Of a stretch of 35,527 nucleotides of DNA, positions 1-8,530 are shown piece by piece. Numbering within the stretch: the first letter of the stretch is position 1; each line of letters starts with the position of its first letter. The position numbers and the translations under genes were made by a program. The DNA lies in contig JAGXHU010000063.1 of NCBI GenBank assembly GCA_024636015.1, positions 1 through 35,527 on the forward strand, given 5' to 3'. Under the pieces are notes generated by a model. The model saw only the letters and a program-made list of their open reading frames with translations. It was not told where the DNA came from and did not search any database. The DNA is from Halothiobacillus sp. Its GTDB lineage: Bacteria > Pseudomonadota > Gammaproteobacteria > Halothiobacillales > Halothiobacillaceae.

Positions 1-134
1 ACCTCTACAACCACCAGTTACCCCAGTCCGCACTGCAGAGTCGAACACCCATCCAGGCCATGAAAGACTGGTATCAAACGCACCCACATCTGTTTATGAA
101 ACGTCCTTATAATCACACGGGATGCGACATATAG
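1..134 (+). mobile_element. 3' end of an IS transposase (IS481/IS3-type integrase core), cut by the window edge
   Basis: The frame starting at base 3 is open from the window edge to a TAG at 132-134. It encodes about 43 residues beginning LYNHQLPQSAL, followed by TPIQAMKDWY, HPHLF and a final NHTGCDI. This is the typical carboxy terminus of integrase-core transposases of the IS481/IS3 type, where the YN-H-LPQSAL stretch follows the catalytic Glu of the DDE triad. The catalytic residues lie outside the window. I could not find a convincing inverted-repeat match between the bases after the stop and the IS left end near 35393, so where this IS stops is unresolved. Confidence 0.7.
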
Positions 135-193
135 CCAACGAGTGCGCAGCACGATTGTACTCCCTGCTGAATGCTGTTTTTAGGGCAGGGTTA

Positions 194-2668
194 TTACGTC
201 TCCAATAACCAACGTTTTTGGCTGTGATACATGACCTCGATTTCAGCAGGGGGGACAGATCGGCTGAAATAGAAGCCCTGGCCGTATTGGCAGCCCATTT
301 CGCGCAGGAACCGATATTGTTCGGCGGTTTCCACGCCCTCGGCCTGGGTGGGGAGCCCCAGGCTTCGTGATAGCTGGATGATGGCGGTCACGATAGCGAC
401 GTCGTCTTTATCCTCTGGCATTCCGAAGACAAAGGACTGGTCGATTTTGATCTTGTCGATGGGGAGTTTCTTGAGTCGGTTCAGTGAGGAATACCCCGTG
501 CCGAAGTCATCCAGAGCAACGCGCAGTCCTTCATCCGCAAAATGTTTCAGGGTGGCTTCCATGCGTGTCGGGTCCTGAATGATGGCGGTTTCGGTGACTT
601 CCATCTCCAGGGCGCTGCGGTCGACGCCTGTGCGGTCGATGACTTCGACGAGCTTTTCCAGAACGTCCTGTTGCCACAACTGGCGTGCGGAGAGGTTCAC
701 CGCCAGTTGCAGCGTGATTCCCTGGTCTTGCCACAAGCGCAACTGACGGCAGGCCTCTTCCATGACCCAGTCGCCGATTGCGATGATCAGCCCGCTATCT
801 TCTGCCACCGGTATGAATTCTGCGGGAGAAATCGGTTCACCGTCGTCGCCCCGTAGGCGGATCAATGCCTCGCAGGCAATCATTTCACCGCTGGAGAGTT
901 CAACCACGGGCTGATATTCCAGCTGGAAGGAACGTTGTTCGATAGCCTTGTGGAGTTGATTGACCAGGGAAAGCCGTCTTTGCTGGTAATCGGAGAGCTC
1001 CTTGGAATAGAACTGATAACTGCCGCCCCCCATGTTTTTGACCTGGTACATGGCGCTGTCGGCATGTTGCAACAGGGTCGACTCATTCCTGGCATCATTC
1101 GGGAACAGGCTGATGCCGATACTGGCGGACATGTAGCTGGGTTGGCCGTTAATCAAAAAGGGCGCCTTCATGGCCTGGATGATGCGATCGGCGGCGCGGC
1201 CGGCCGTAATGAAAAAATCTGCTGATGGGTGAAGTGTGTCCGTACGGGAGTTTTCCATCATTAAAATGAATTCATCGCCCCCCTGACGAACCAGCAGATC
1301 GGTTTCGCGGGTACTTTTGTGCAGTCGGGCCGCGACTTGGCAGAGCAGTTCGTCGCCGACCAGATGGCCCTGGGTGTCATTGACGAGCTTGAAGTCGTCC
1401 AGATCGATGAACAAAATCGCGACTTCACTCCCCTCGCGCCGTGCCAGTGCGAGGGATCTTTCCAGGGTCGCCATCAGCATTTCCCGATTGGGCAGATCGG
1501 TTAGGGGGTCGTGCGCGGCATGGTAGGCAATTCTGGCCTGAGCGGCCTCGCGTTCGGCAATCTCGGCCTCAAGAGTCAGATTGGTGCGGCGCAGTTGGGC
1601 AGTCAGCGCGGCGCTCTTCAGGTCGCGCTGAATCAGAGTGAAAATATACAGGCAGAGTAGGGCCGTGAACGACAGACCGGTGATCAACACCAGCATTTCA
1701 GGGCGTTGATTGGGGAGAAAGTACCCATCCATGGGATGGCCGGCAAAGGTCCACTCCTGGTTGGCAACCTTAACAGCCACCTGGTAGGGCTTGGCGGGTG
1801 AGGGCGCCAGCGGTGCGGCGTCGGCTGGGGCCGCTTCATCCGTGATATTGGTATGCAACAGCTGTCGCTCGCCGGGATTTGTCGTATCGAAAACCTTAAT
1901 GCCGATACTTTTCTGCTTCTCACCCCCCATGGCACCGACATTGATGAAGTCCATGTCGATCAGCTCGTAGGCAAAACCCAGCAGTGCGCCCTTGCTAAGT
2001 TCACCGCGTCCGTTGGCAAATACCGGCAGGAAAACCATGAAGCCGTTGCGGCCATCCCTGTCTTTGCGCAATGGCAGGGCGGCGGTTGCGACCAACCCAC
2101 CAGACTCGACCGCGCGCTGCATGGCGTGCCAGAGCACAGGGGCCGAACTGGCATCGAAGCCAAGGGGATAACCCGCAGGGGTGAAAGGCTCCGCCAACTG
2201 GATCGGATAGTAAGCATCCTTGGTCGGTGCGGGTTGTAGCACGGAGGGTTTCAACCGATCGGCGGCGGCGTGATTGGCAAAAGCGGTGATTGGGCGATTC
2301 AACAGGGTTTCGAAGGCACTGCGCTGTGTAGACGGTACCCGTGGAATCCATCCCAGCACACGAACACCGGGATGCTGGCTCAGGGGGATGGTGTGTACCA
2401 GTTGCCGGAAGGCGTCTGGCTGGCGAACCTGGGCATCGACCCGTAATTGATTGGCGATATGTTTGACCGGGCGCAGCACCATCTCCAGTTCCTGTTTTAC
2501 CGCCCAGACATGATCCTCAAGTTGCAACTCGAACTGATATGAAACTTGGTCCACTTCGCTCTTGTGAACGCTGCCATGCACCCAAAATGTCAGGCCGGTA
2601 CCGAGTAGAGCGGCCAGGAAAACCGTGTAATAACGTCTGATCAGGGTTGCCACTCTCGGGAAGAGCAT
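194..2668 (-). CDS. CHASE-GGDEF-EAL bifunctional cyclic-di-GMP synthase/phosphodiesterase
   Basis: Inner-membrane enzyme predicted to make and/or break down cyclic-di-GMP in response to a periplasmic signal. Order: membrane segment at about residues 13-30; periplasmic CHASE-type sensor at about 75-300 (VRVLGWIPRV at 102-111 is CHASE-like); second membrane segment at about 325-347; a short coiled linker; GGDEF domain with an intact GGDEF at 463-467 and a product-inhibition I-site RETD at 454-457, exactly five residues before it; EAL domain with EALIRL from 600 and DDFGTGYSSL at 720-729. All motifs are intact, so both activities are possible; which one dominates cannot be read from sequence. 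The start at 2668 has a good AAGGA ribosome-binding site about seven bases upstream. It is transcribed divergently from the SPFH gene. Confidence 0.93.
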   Translation of the reverse strand: MLFPRVATLIRRYYTVFLAALLGTGLTFWVHGSVHKSEVDQVSYQFELQLEDHVWAVKQELEMVLRPVKHIANQLRVDAQVRQPDAFRQLVHTIPLSQHPGVRVLGWIPRVPSTQRSAFETLLNRPITAFANHAAADRLKPSVLQPAPTKDAYYPIQLAEPFTPAGYPLGFDASSAPVLWHAMQRAVESGGLVATAALPLRKDRDGRNGFMVFLPVFANGRGELSKGALLGFAYELIDMDFINVGAMGGEKQKSIGIKVFDTTNPGERQLLHTNITDEAAPADAAPLAPSPAKPYQVAVKVANQEWTFAGHPMDGYFLPNQRPEMLVLITGLSFTALLCLYIFTLIQRDLKSAALTAQLRRTNLTLEAEIAEREAAQARIAYHAAHDPLTDLPNREMLMATLERSLALARREGSEVAILFIDLDDFKLVNDTQGHLVGDELLCQVAARLHKSTRETDLLVRQGGDEFILMMENSRTDTLHPSADFFITAGRAADRIIQAMKAPFLINGQPSYMSASIGISLFPNDARNESTLLQHADSAMYQVKNMGGGSYQFYSKELSDYQQRRLSLVNQLHKAIEQRSFQLEYQPVVELSSGEMIACEALIRLRGDDGEPISPAEFIPVAEDSGLIIAIGDWVMEEACRQLRLWQDQGITLQLAVNLSARQLWQQDVLEKLVEVIDRTGVDRSALEMEVTETAIIQDPTRMEATLKHFADEGLRVALDDFGTGYSSLNRLKKLPIDKIKIDQSFVFGMPEDKDDVAIVTAIIQLSRSLGLPTQAEGVETAEQYRFLREMGCQYGQGFYFSRSVPPAEIEVMYHSQKRWLLET

Positions 2669-2978
2669 CTTTTTATCCTTGTTCTATGCAGGTCGGTACA
2701 GGCTGGATATCGGCAACATATTTTCGCCAGCGTCCCGGCTCAGTATCGGCATCTCAACATCTGCGATCTTACCCTGTTACCGTGGAGACACGAATAAGCC
2801 CTTCAATCCAAATCGATTGATCGGGCATCTGATGTCACAACCCAACGGCATGATTCCCGATCAACACCGATTGGCGTTCGCAGTGGGCCGGAATTCCGGC
2901 TCGACAATTCAACGGTTTAATCAAACCCCCTCGGCAGGTTCAAGGGGGTGGAAAACACAGCATCAGGGAAATCCACGA
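2669..2978. other. Divergent intergenic region between the GGDEF-EAL and SPFH genes
   Basis: About 310 bases between two divergent genes, so it should hold both promoters. The plus-strand SPFH frame is open through it, but the translated extension has no membrane or domain character and is not counted as coding. A short inverted repeat (CCCCCT at about 2926, AGGGGG at about 2943) lies just before the SPFH ribosome-binding site. I see no other structure. Confidence 0.4.
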
Positions 2979-3902
2979 ATGAATAATTTGACCACGAAAT
3001 TTGGTGGCAGCTTTAATAAAATATGGATCGTCGCCGCGGCTATCGTCGTGGTGGTGGTCATTTTCATCGGCAGCTTTTTTACCATCATCGGTCCGGGTGA
3101 TCGGGGTGTGCTCATGAACTTCGGCGCGGTGTCCAGCCGGGTACTCGAGCCCGGTTTCCATTTCCTGATTCCGCTAGAACAGACGGTCGCCAAGCTATCG
3201 GTTCAGGTGCAGAAAACCCAATCATCTGAATCGGCCGCCTCAAAGGACTTGCAAGTCGTCACCACCGGTATTGCCGTCAACTTCAACCTGGTGCCCGGCC
3301 GTGTAAACAAAATCTACCGGGATATCGGTGGGCTGGATACCGTGAAGCAGAAAATCGTCGCCCCGGCCATTGCCAATGCTGTGAAGGCAGTCACCGCGCA
3401 TTACAATGCCGATGAACTCCTCGCCAACCGCGACAAGGTACGTGCCGAAATTGCGGATCAAATCCGGACATCGACCAGCAAATACGATGTGAACATCGAC
3501 GGCGTCAACATCACCGATTTCAACTTTTCGGCCCAATACAACCACGCCATCGAAGAAAAGCAGGTCGCGCAGCAGCAGGCGCTCAAGGCCAAGTATCAGC
3601 TCCAGCAGGTGCAGATTTCAGCCCAGCAACAGATCGTTCAGGCGAAGGCAGAAGCACAAGCGCGCATCGAGTCCGCCAAGGGCAAGGCAGAGGCGACCGT
3701 TCTGGCGGCACAGGCGGAATCCAAGGCCATGCAACTCAAATCGAGTGCCATTACCCCGGCGATTCTCAAGTTGCAGACCATCCAGCAATGGAACGGCAAA
3801 TTGCCACGTGTCATGACAGGCGCAGGCGGTGTGGTACCGTTTCTGGATGCCTCCGCATTGGCGGGCATGAAGGGCAACCAAGTCGCCGTTCAATCGAAAT
3901 AG
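2979..3902 (+). CDS. SPFH/prohibitin-family membrane-anchored protein (HflC/prohibitin-like)
   Basis: 307-residue SPFH (stomatin/prohibitin/flotillin/HflKC) protein. One amino-terminal membrane anchor (about 15-40, rich in Val/Ile) precedes the SPFH domain, which begins with IIGPGDRGVLMNFG. A long Gln/Ala/Glu-rich coiled coil (about 185-260, with repeated QAKAEAQARI-type heptads) drives oligomerisation in this family. Such proteins form large ring assemblies in the inner membrane that organise microdomains or restrain FtsH-type proteases. The ATG at 2979 has AGGGA nine bases upstream and places the anchor at the amino terminus. The frame is open 100 codons further upstream, but without protein-like character. 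There is no hflK or ftsH next door, so it is a solitary prohibitin-like gene. Confidence 0.88.
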   Translation: MNNLTTKFGGSFNKIWIVAAAIVVVVVIFIGSFFTIIGPGDRGVLMNFGAVSSRVLEPGFHFLIPLEQTVAKLSVQVQKTQSSESAASKDLQVVTTGIAVNFNLVPGRVNKIYRDIGGLDTVKQKIVAPAIANAVKAVTAHYNADELLANRDKVRAEIADQIRTSTSKYDVNIDGVNITDFNFSAQYNHAIEEKQVAQQQALKAKYQLQQVQISAQQQIVQAKAEAQARIESAKGKAEATVLAAQAESKAMQLKSSAITPAILKLQTIQQWNGKLPRVMTGAGGVVPFLDASALAGMKGNQVAVQSK

Positions 3903-3952
3903 TGATCGCAAGCTCAGGTTTTCGTTCGCATAGCCGGACGACGTAACTATCC

Positions 3953-4090
3953 GCTGTTGGTTGGGGGGCCGGGGAGGGCGTGGAGCACCCCAACCATTTT
4001 AAAGTCGATTGATGTTGGGGTTCGCTCCAAACCCCAATCCCAACCCGCCCGCTTCGGGCTGCACCTGATTTTTAGGGTGCGGCATCTGCC
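3953..4090. repeat. Degenerate copy of the dispersed GTTGGGGT/ACCCCAAC repeat
   Basis: Contains several alternating GTTGGGG and CCCCAAC blocks (for example around 3958, 3988, 4014 and 4040) followed by CCCGCTTCGGGCTGC. It resembles the better conserved palindromic copies at 4854-4938, 33958-34107 and 34984-35075, but its arms have decayed. It occupies most of the gap between the SPFH and Skp genes. Confidence 0.5.
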
Positions 4091-4172
4091 TTGCCCCAGC
4101 ATTGAAAATAAATTTTCTCTGCGCCTCTCAAATTGTTAAACCAAACCACCAAACCCTGATCTAATAACGGGG

Positions 4173-4199
4173 CCGGAGAGCTTTGCTTCGGTCTTTTTT
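4173..4199 (+). terminator. Rho-independent terminator upstream of the Skp gene
   Basis: Six-pair stem CCGGAG / CTTCGG (one G-U pair) with a seven-base loop, followed by TCTTTTTTC. It would end transcription coming from the SPFH gene, or act as an attenuator, since the next start is only about 47 bases downstream. Confidence 0.5.
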
Positions 4200-4246
4200 C
4201 CGTTCGAGAGGGCTTGTTCATTGTGCGTATTGTCAGGAATCCAGTT

Positions 4247-4771
4247 ATGAGTCGCGCGGCGCGTTACGGTGTGTCGGTTTTGGTTTTACTGTTTGCGATG
4301 GCAACCCAGGCTTCGGCCGGGCCGCTGAAAGTGGGTTATGTGAATTCGGTGGCCCTGATGGAACAGGCTCCCCAGGCGGATCTCGCCAAACAAGCCCTGG
4401 AGAAGGAATTTTCGCCTCGTGAACGGGAAATCCATGATTTGCAGCAAGATGTTCAGACCCTGCAGAACCGGCTGGACAAGGGCGGACCGAGCATGAACGC
4501 CACTGAACGCAGCAAACTTCAGCGGCAGATCGATCAAAAAGGCCTTCGCATCCAGCAAAAGCAAAGCGACTTTCAGGACGATCTCAACATGAAGAAAAAC
4601 GAAGCCCTCGGCCAGTTGCAAAAAACGGTACTGAGCGCAATCAAGGACGTCGCCAAGGAGAATGGCTATCAGATGATTCTGTCCGACGGTGTGGTCTATT
4701 CCGCACCAACGGTGGATATCACCAAGCTAGTGGCCGAGCGGCTGAAGCAAATGGCCAAAGGCAAGAGTTAA
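4247..4771 (+). CDS. OmpH/Skp-family periplasmic chaperone
   Basis: 174-residue Skp (OmpH) family protein that would hold unfolded outer-membrane proteins in the periplasm on their way to the BAM complex. A signal peptide (about residues 1-25, ending ASA) is followed by the family opening KVGYVNSVALMEQAP, then a long charged coiled coil (about 50-125) forming the tentacle, and a closing strand near VAKENGYQMILSDGVVYS. The ATG at 4247 is preferred over the in-frame TTG at 4214 because it has an AGGA about eight bases upstream and gives a normal-length signal peptide. skp normally sits between bamA and lpxD; here it stands alone beside an AT-rich island, so it may be a second copy. Confidence 0.85.
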   Translation: MSRAARYGVSVLVLLFAMATQASAGPLKVGYVNSVALMEQAPQADLAKQALEKEFSPREREIHDLQQDVQTLQNRLDKGGPSMNATERSKLQRQIDQKGLRIQQKQSDFQDDLNMKKNEALGQLQKTVLSAIKDVAKENGYQMILSDGVVYSAPTVDITKLVAERLKQMAKGKS

Positions 4772-4853
4772 TCGACCGCGCAGCAAAGCGTCCAATCGGA
4801 AGTGCGGCAGTCGGGTACATCAGGGGCGAGTGTTGGATGACCTCGACATCAGA

Positions 4854-4938
4854 CGTAGGTTGGGGTGAGGTACGAAGAGCCCAACGAGTATTGATTCGGT
4901 CAGTTTATGTTGGGGTGCGTGCCTTACCCCAACCTACG
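4854..4938. repeat. Palindromic dispersed repeat (GTAGGTTGGGGT family), copy 1
   Basis: Outer arms CGTAGGTTGGGGT (4854-4866) and ACCCCAACCTACG (4926-4938) are perfect 13-base inverted repeats. The pairing continues to 17 bases with one mismatch. An inner AGCCCAAC/GTTGGGGT pair is also present. Similar units occur at the right end of the window. It marks the left edge of the AT-rich island. Confidence 0.8.
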
Positions 4939-5034
4939 GGCTTAATTTTAATCTGACCGCAATTATTCGATCGATTACTCAACATCCAATTGCACAATTA
5001 AATAGAACAGGCCGTGTTAGCAAGCACCCGATTG

Positions 5035-5733
5035 TTAAATTCCAAGCTGTATTTGACGGATTTCTTGGCAAAGAACATCGTACTTATTGAGTATTAATTC
5101 AATCTGAACGTTTGCGGTCTTTTGGGCTAAATTAAAATCCCAAGAAGAATTTGGTTTGTTCTTTTCACTGATGCATGCCCTGAATGCTCTCATCTCAAGC
5201 ACCGATAATTCAGCAAGATCCATTCCATATTTGTATAATTTTTCAGAAAAAAAGAAAGGCCGATTTTCACGGAGAAATGTGACATAGTTAAGATATGAAG
5301 ACTCGGCTTTTGTAACCATCTCGTCGTCTCTGTCTGCATATACGGTGAGATACAGGTTTCCCAAACGGGCGATATCGTCAACTAGAGTGTCAATACGTAT
5401 CCACATCTCCTTGTATACTAAATTTTTGGTTTTCTTTTGGGCCAGGTCGTGTGCGCTCATAAGGTACACAAAAACTATATTGTGTATTGCGCCTATTAGC
5501 ATTAATGCTGTGCCGAAAGCATATGCCTCAGTACCAGGTACTTCTATTCCTAGGTCAATACCTAGCCAATCTCTTAATACCGCGTTAAATATAAGATCCT
5601 CAATTGGGGGTGAAATAAAAACAGCTGCGCCCGAAAATAAAAGTATTCTGGTTACAAAGTTTGAAAATGGTCTGCGTAGGAAGCGAAGAACTGCTTCCAC
5701 AGTTATGTTCCAGATTTCAGTGGTCTTATTCAT
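5035..5733 (-). CDS. Uncharacterised two-TM membrane protein with a cytoplasmic helical domain
   Basis: 232 residues, family not recognised. Two hydrophobic segments (about 27-45 and 70-92) sit in the first 95 residues. About 140 mostly helical, charged residues follow, with no catalytic motif I can name, so the bulk should lie in the cytoplasm. A short amino-terminal two-TM module followed by a helical domain is seen in some membrane effectors of bacterial defence systems (for example the SLATT class), but this is only architectural resemblance. Base composition is much more AT-rich than the flanking core genes and matches the ATPase gene upstream on the same strand. A 370-base gap separates it from that gene, so it may have its own promoter. 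Confidence 0.6.
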   Translation of the reverse strand: MNKTTEIWNITVEAVLRFLRRPFSNFVTRILLFSGAAVFISPPIEDLIFNAVLRDWLGIDLGIEVPGTEAYAFGTALMLIGAIHNIVFVYLMSAHDLAQKKTKNLVYKEMWIRIDTLVDDIARLGNLYLTVYADRDDEMVTKAESSYLNYVTFLRENRPFFFSEKLYKYGMDLAELSVLEMRAFRACISEKNKPNSSWDFNLAQKTANVQIELILNKYDVLCQEIRQIQLGI

Positions 5734-6103
5734 GCGCTACCTTTTAATGAAGTTGATATGAGTTTGTGGGTGTATTGTGTAGGGATTTTTGCTCCATGTT
5801 TTGATGTTGCCTCTAAAAACAAATAAAATATAAAGTTGGGAAATTAGTTTCAGTTATACATATATGGAAGTGCGGTGGGTGGATGCGATCCCATATGTAA
5901 ATTAATTTAAATATTATTATGTTAATAAGTAGTATCGCTCTGTCGTAGAGGGGGTGGTGTGGAATAATTATGGTCAGAGTAAAATGAAGCACGGTGATCA
6001 TAAATTGAATGATTGATTTTAATTGACTGCATAATTTTTGGTTGCAATTATTTTACTCTGGCACCCATTATCATGGTAAAGCTTGGTGTTATGCAATTTA
6101 TCA
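5734..6103. other. AT-rich gap inside the island, no gene seen
   Basis: About 370 bases, very AT-rich, between the two-TM gene and the end of the ATPase gene. Short open frames exist but show no ribosome-binding site and only low-complexity Ile/Leu/Phe-rich translations. It probably holds the promoter of the two-TM gene. No clear terminator or repeat is visible. Confidence 0.4.
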
Positions 6104-8422
6104 CTAATCATTATAAATAATAACCTCAAGCATCTCATTGTAGTGAACTTCGTCAACTTCTTGAATCCATGTAAAAATATCACCAATTATATTTTGGCTT
6201 TCACCAGCAAGGTTTTCCGAAGAATCTTCGTTTATTTCAATAACAATACTGTGGGAATACTTGTTTATGAACCGGTAAATTTTTTCTTTTATTACTTCAT
6301 CTGTTGTTTCACAACCATTCAATCCACAAGCCATAAGTTGAGAAATATCACTTCGATGTTTTGGAAACTTAAAGCTAAAAAATGATTCAAGTAACTTCCT
6401 TGCAAGATTCGCAGTCAGAAAGGATTCGTCTCGAGACAATGTAGGAGCGTCTTTGTATTTATGAAGTTTTGAAAATATGTAATGGTATTCTGAATTGTAA
6501 TTTACTAAGCTGGGGTCGGCGTCTTTAAATGTGGAATGGCGTGGAATAACTGTTGATGCTTCAATTGTATAAAAAAAAGCAATCTGGTCTTTAGGTGGAT
6601 TCTTTCTTCGCCTATTGCGGTTTATGCCTTCGAACCAGTCACGAATTAATTTGAAGTAAGTAAAGTTGTGCGTAAACACAAATAATTGTTTTACCTTGTC
6701 GCAATTGCTGCGAAGAAACGAATATGCATGAAATAGGTGGTTCGAATCAAAACTTGATACAGGATCGTCAACGATAACAACAGTATTTTCCATCTTGTTA
6801 TCGTTTTCCGATAACTTTGTGATAAAGTAAACAAACGCAATGGCTGTTTTTTCCCCCTCACTCAAATTCCCTTCTACCAGATCAGAACTGTTCCGAAGTA
6901 TTTCATAACCTTTTTTAACAGGATTGAAGCGAAGTGTTAATTCACTGCGACCAAGGAACTTATGAAGTGATTCGTTAAATTGGTCAGCCCCCAAACCTTC
7001 ATTAGATAGTGAATCTTCAAGGGTTCTTATTGCAGCATTGTGATTTGTTATGGTTGTTTTTAAAATGTTATTTTCTTTTGTACGGTTGGCGATTTCCTTT
7101 TTCATATCATGATAGCCAAAAGCCTTCACTTCAGTTGCAGCATAATGAAGTTCAAGCTTCTTCTTGGCTTTGTTTGTTTCTTCTTTAAAGTTACCTGACT
7201 TGTGATTGTGTTTGCCTACAGATGCGCTAATCGAGGTCATAGCATCGTTAAATCCATTTATTGAAAATTCGTTGATCGCTGCTACCTTAAGACCTGTTTC
7301 AAGCGGATTTCTTGTCTTTTCCTTCAAGGTAATATGCCACGCTGATATTTCTTCATTTAGGACTGTGATAGCTTTTTCTAAAGCTGTATAAGCTTCAATG
7401 TATTCTTTTTTGAACTCTTCATAAAGGTCGCTTGTCGCAGGTAGAGCAGGGTTTCTCATGTATTGACTAGCAAGCCAGTCATCAGCTTTCACGAGCCTGA
7501 CTTGAAAGGCTTTGTAATCGTCATTGAAATGGGCATCAAGCTGCTTGATCCGCTCTTCGGTGATCGTATTTCCACAAAATTCACAGGTGGTTGTATCGTG
7601 TTGTTTATGAAGTTCAAGACCAGTTTCTACCCAAGATTTTATGTCACCATGCTCAACAAGCCTTTGAATGGTTTTGCTTACTACGCTGGTCTTTAGAAGA
7701 TCATCAAGACGTTCTTTCGCCCTGGTGAAAGTTTCTTGACTTATGGTCTGTAAGGTAAAGGTAATAGGATTCTTTTGATCTGGTTTGGCAGCATTAGTTA
7801 GCTTGATGATTTTGTCTTCATCAAGAAGCAGATCATCTGCTTTCATGGCTTCAATATTAGCGGATATAAATGATTCAAACTTACGTTTATCATAGTTCAG
7901 ATAATAGCGGTCAGTCGTGTCAATGGACTGAAGGCTTGTTTTCATGTGTCTGGCGCTATCAGTGCCAAATTTTGAAACAGCACCGTCCATCTTTGAAATT
8001 TCTTTGGCCTCTTTGCTATGCACTTCTAAGTTTGTCTTTTGAGCCTTCTTCAGCTCTTCCAGTTTTTCGCGTTCTTCAATTTTGGCTTTGTCTACAAGCA
8101 AGATACTTTTGACAACGTTGTTCCATGAAATGTTTTCGTCAATGAAATCTTGATTGAAGGTGTATACGTTTAGGTTGGATTTGCTAATGTTCGCTTGTGT
8201 AATTGCCGCGCTACCGTCAATATTTATGGTGAACTCAGAAGAAAGAAACTTTTCAGAATTGGCTTTATTTTCTATGCACCGGAACAAAGATGAAAGCGTA
8301 GATTTACCGCTACCGTTCCAGCCGTAAAATAGGTTGTATCTTCCAAAATCCTTAGAATTGGCGTTAGTGTGGTTCTGGAAGATACCGAACCGCTTGAGTT
8401 TTTGTATATTTTTTATTGACAT
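6104..8422 (-). CDS. RloC/PrrC-like ABC-type ATPase (AAA_13) with putative HEPN anticodon-nuclease tail
   Basis: 772 residues. Walker A GWNGSGKST at 34-42; coiled-coil arms (about 112-145 and 410-475) around a middle region holding one CxxC knuckle (C280, C283, CEFCG), as in a zinc hook; ABC signature-like LSEGE at 520-524; Walker B VVIVDDPVSSFDS at 548-560; H-loop His585 (FVFTHN). This order is that of RloC and PrrC, ATP/GTP-controlled tRNA anticodon nucleases that stop growth during phage infection. The tail carries R675-x3-E679 and, 45 residues later, H724, within RFINKYSH (R-x6-H, HEPN-like). PrrC uses an Arg-x3-Glu...His triad. AAGGA lies seven bases before the start. The strand and AT content match the HEPN gene 108 bases upstream. 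Nuclease activity is inferred; a plain SMC-like ATPase is the alternative. Confidence 0.82.
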   Translation of the reverse strand: MSIKNIQKLKRFGIFQNHTNANSKDFGRYNLFYGWNGSGKSTLSSLFRCIENKANSEKFLSSEFTINIDGSAAITQANISKSNLNVYTFNQDFIDENISWNNVVKSILLVDKAKIEEREKLEELKKAQKTNLEVHSKEAKEISKMDGAVSKFGTDSARHMKTSLQSIDTTDRYYLNYDKRKFESFISANIEAMKADDLLLDEDKIIKLTNAAKPDQKNPITFTLQTISQETFTRAKERLDDLLKTSVVSKTIQRLVEHGDIKSWVETGLELHKQHDTTTCEFCGNTITEERIKQLDAHFNDDYKAFQVRLVKADDWLASQYMRNPALPATSDLYEEFKKEYIEAYTALEKAITVLNEEISAWHITLKEKTRNPLETGLKVAAINEFSINGFNDAMTSISASVGKHNHKSGNFKEETNKAKKKLELHYAATEVKAFGYHDMKKEIANRTKENNILKTTITNHNAAIRTLEDSLSNEGLGADQFNESLHKFLGRSELTLRFNPVKKGYEILRNSSDLVEGNLSEGEKTAIAFVYFITKLSENDNKMENTVVIVDDPVSSFDSNHLFHAYSFLRSNCDKVKQLFVFTHNFTYFKLIRDWFEGINRNRRRKNPPKDQIAFFYTIEASTVIPRHSTFKDADPSLVNYNSEYHYIFSKLHKYKDAPTLSRDESFLTANLARKLLESFFSFKFPKHRSDISQLMACGLNGCETTDEVIKEKIYRFINKYSHSIVIEINEDSSENLAGESQNIIGDIFTWIQEVDEVHYNEMLEVIIYND

Positions 8423-8530
8423 ACCGTCGTCCTTAAATTAAAAATCACTCAAAGCTCGATAGGCGTATAACTCTTAGCTTAGCGGTGGTGCCGCGACAGC
8501 GATGACATTGGCTGGAGCGACATGTTGTGT

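Noticed and set aside
135..193. Right inverted repeat of the left-edge IS
   Set aside because: I compared the bases after the stop with the presumed left IS end at 35393 and found no convincing complementary match, so no attachment or end is called.
2679..2978. 100-codon amino-terminal extension of the SPFH protein
   Set aside because: No signal, anchor or domain character; the ATG at 2979 has a ribosome-binding site and places the membrane anchor correctly.
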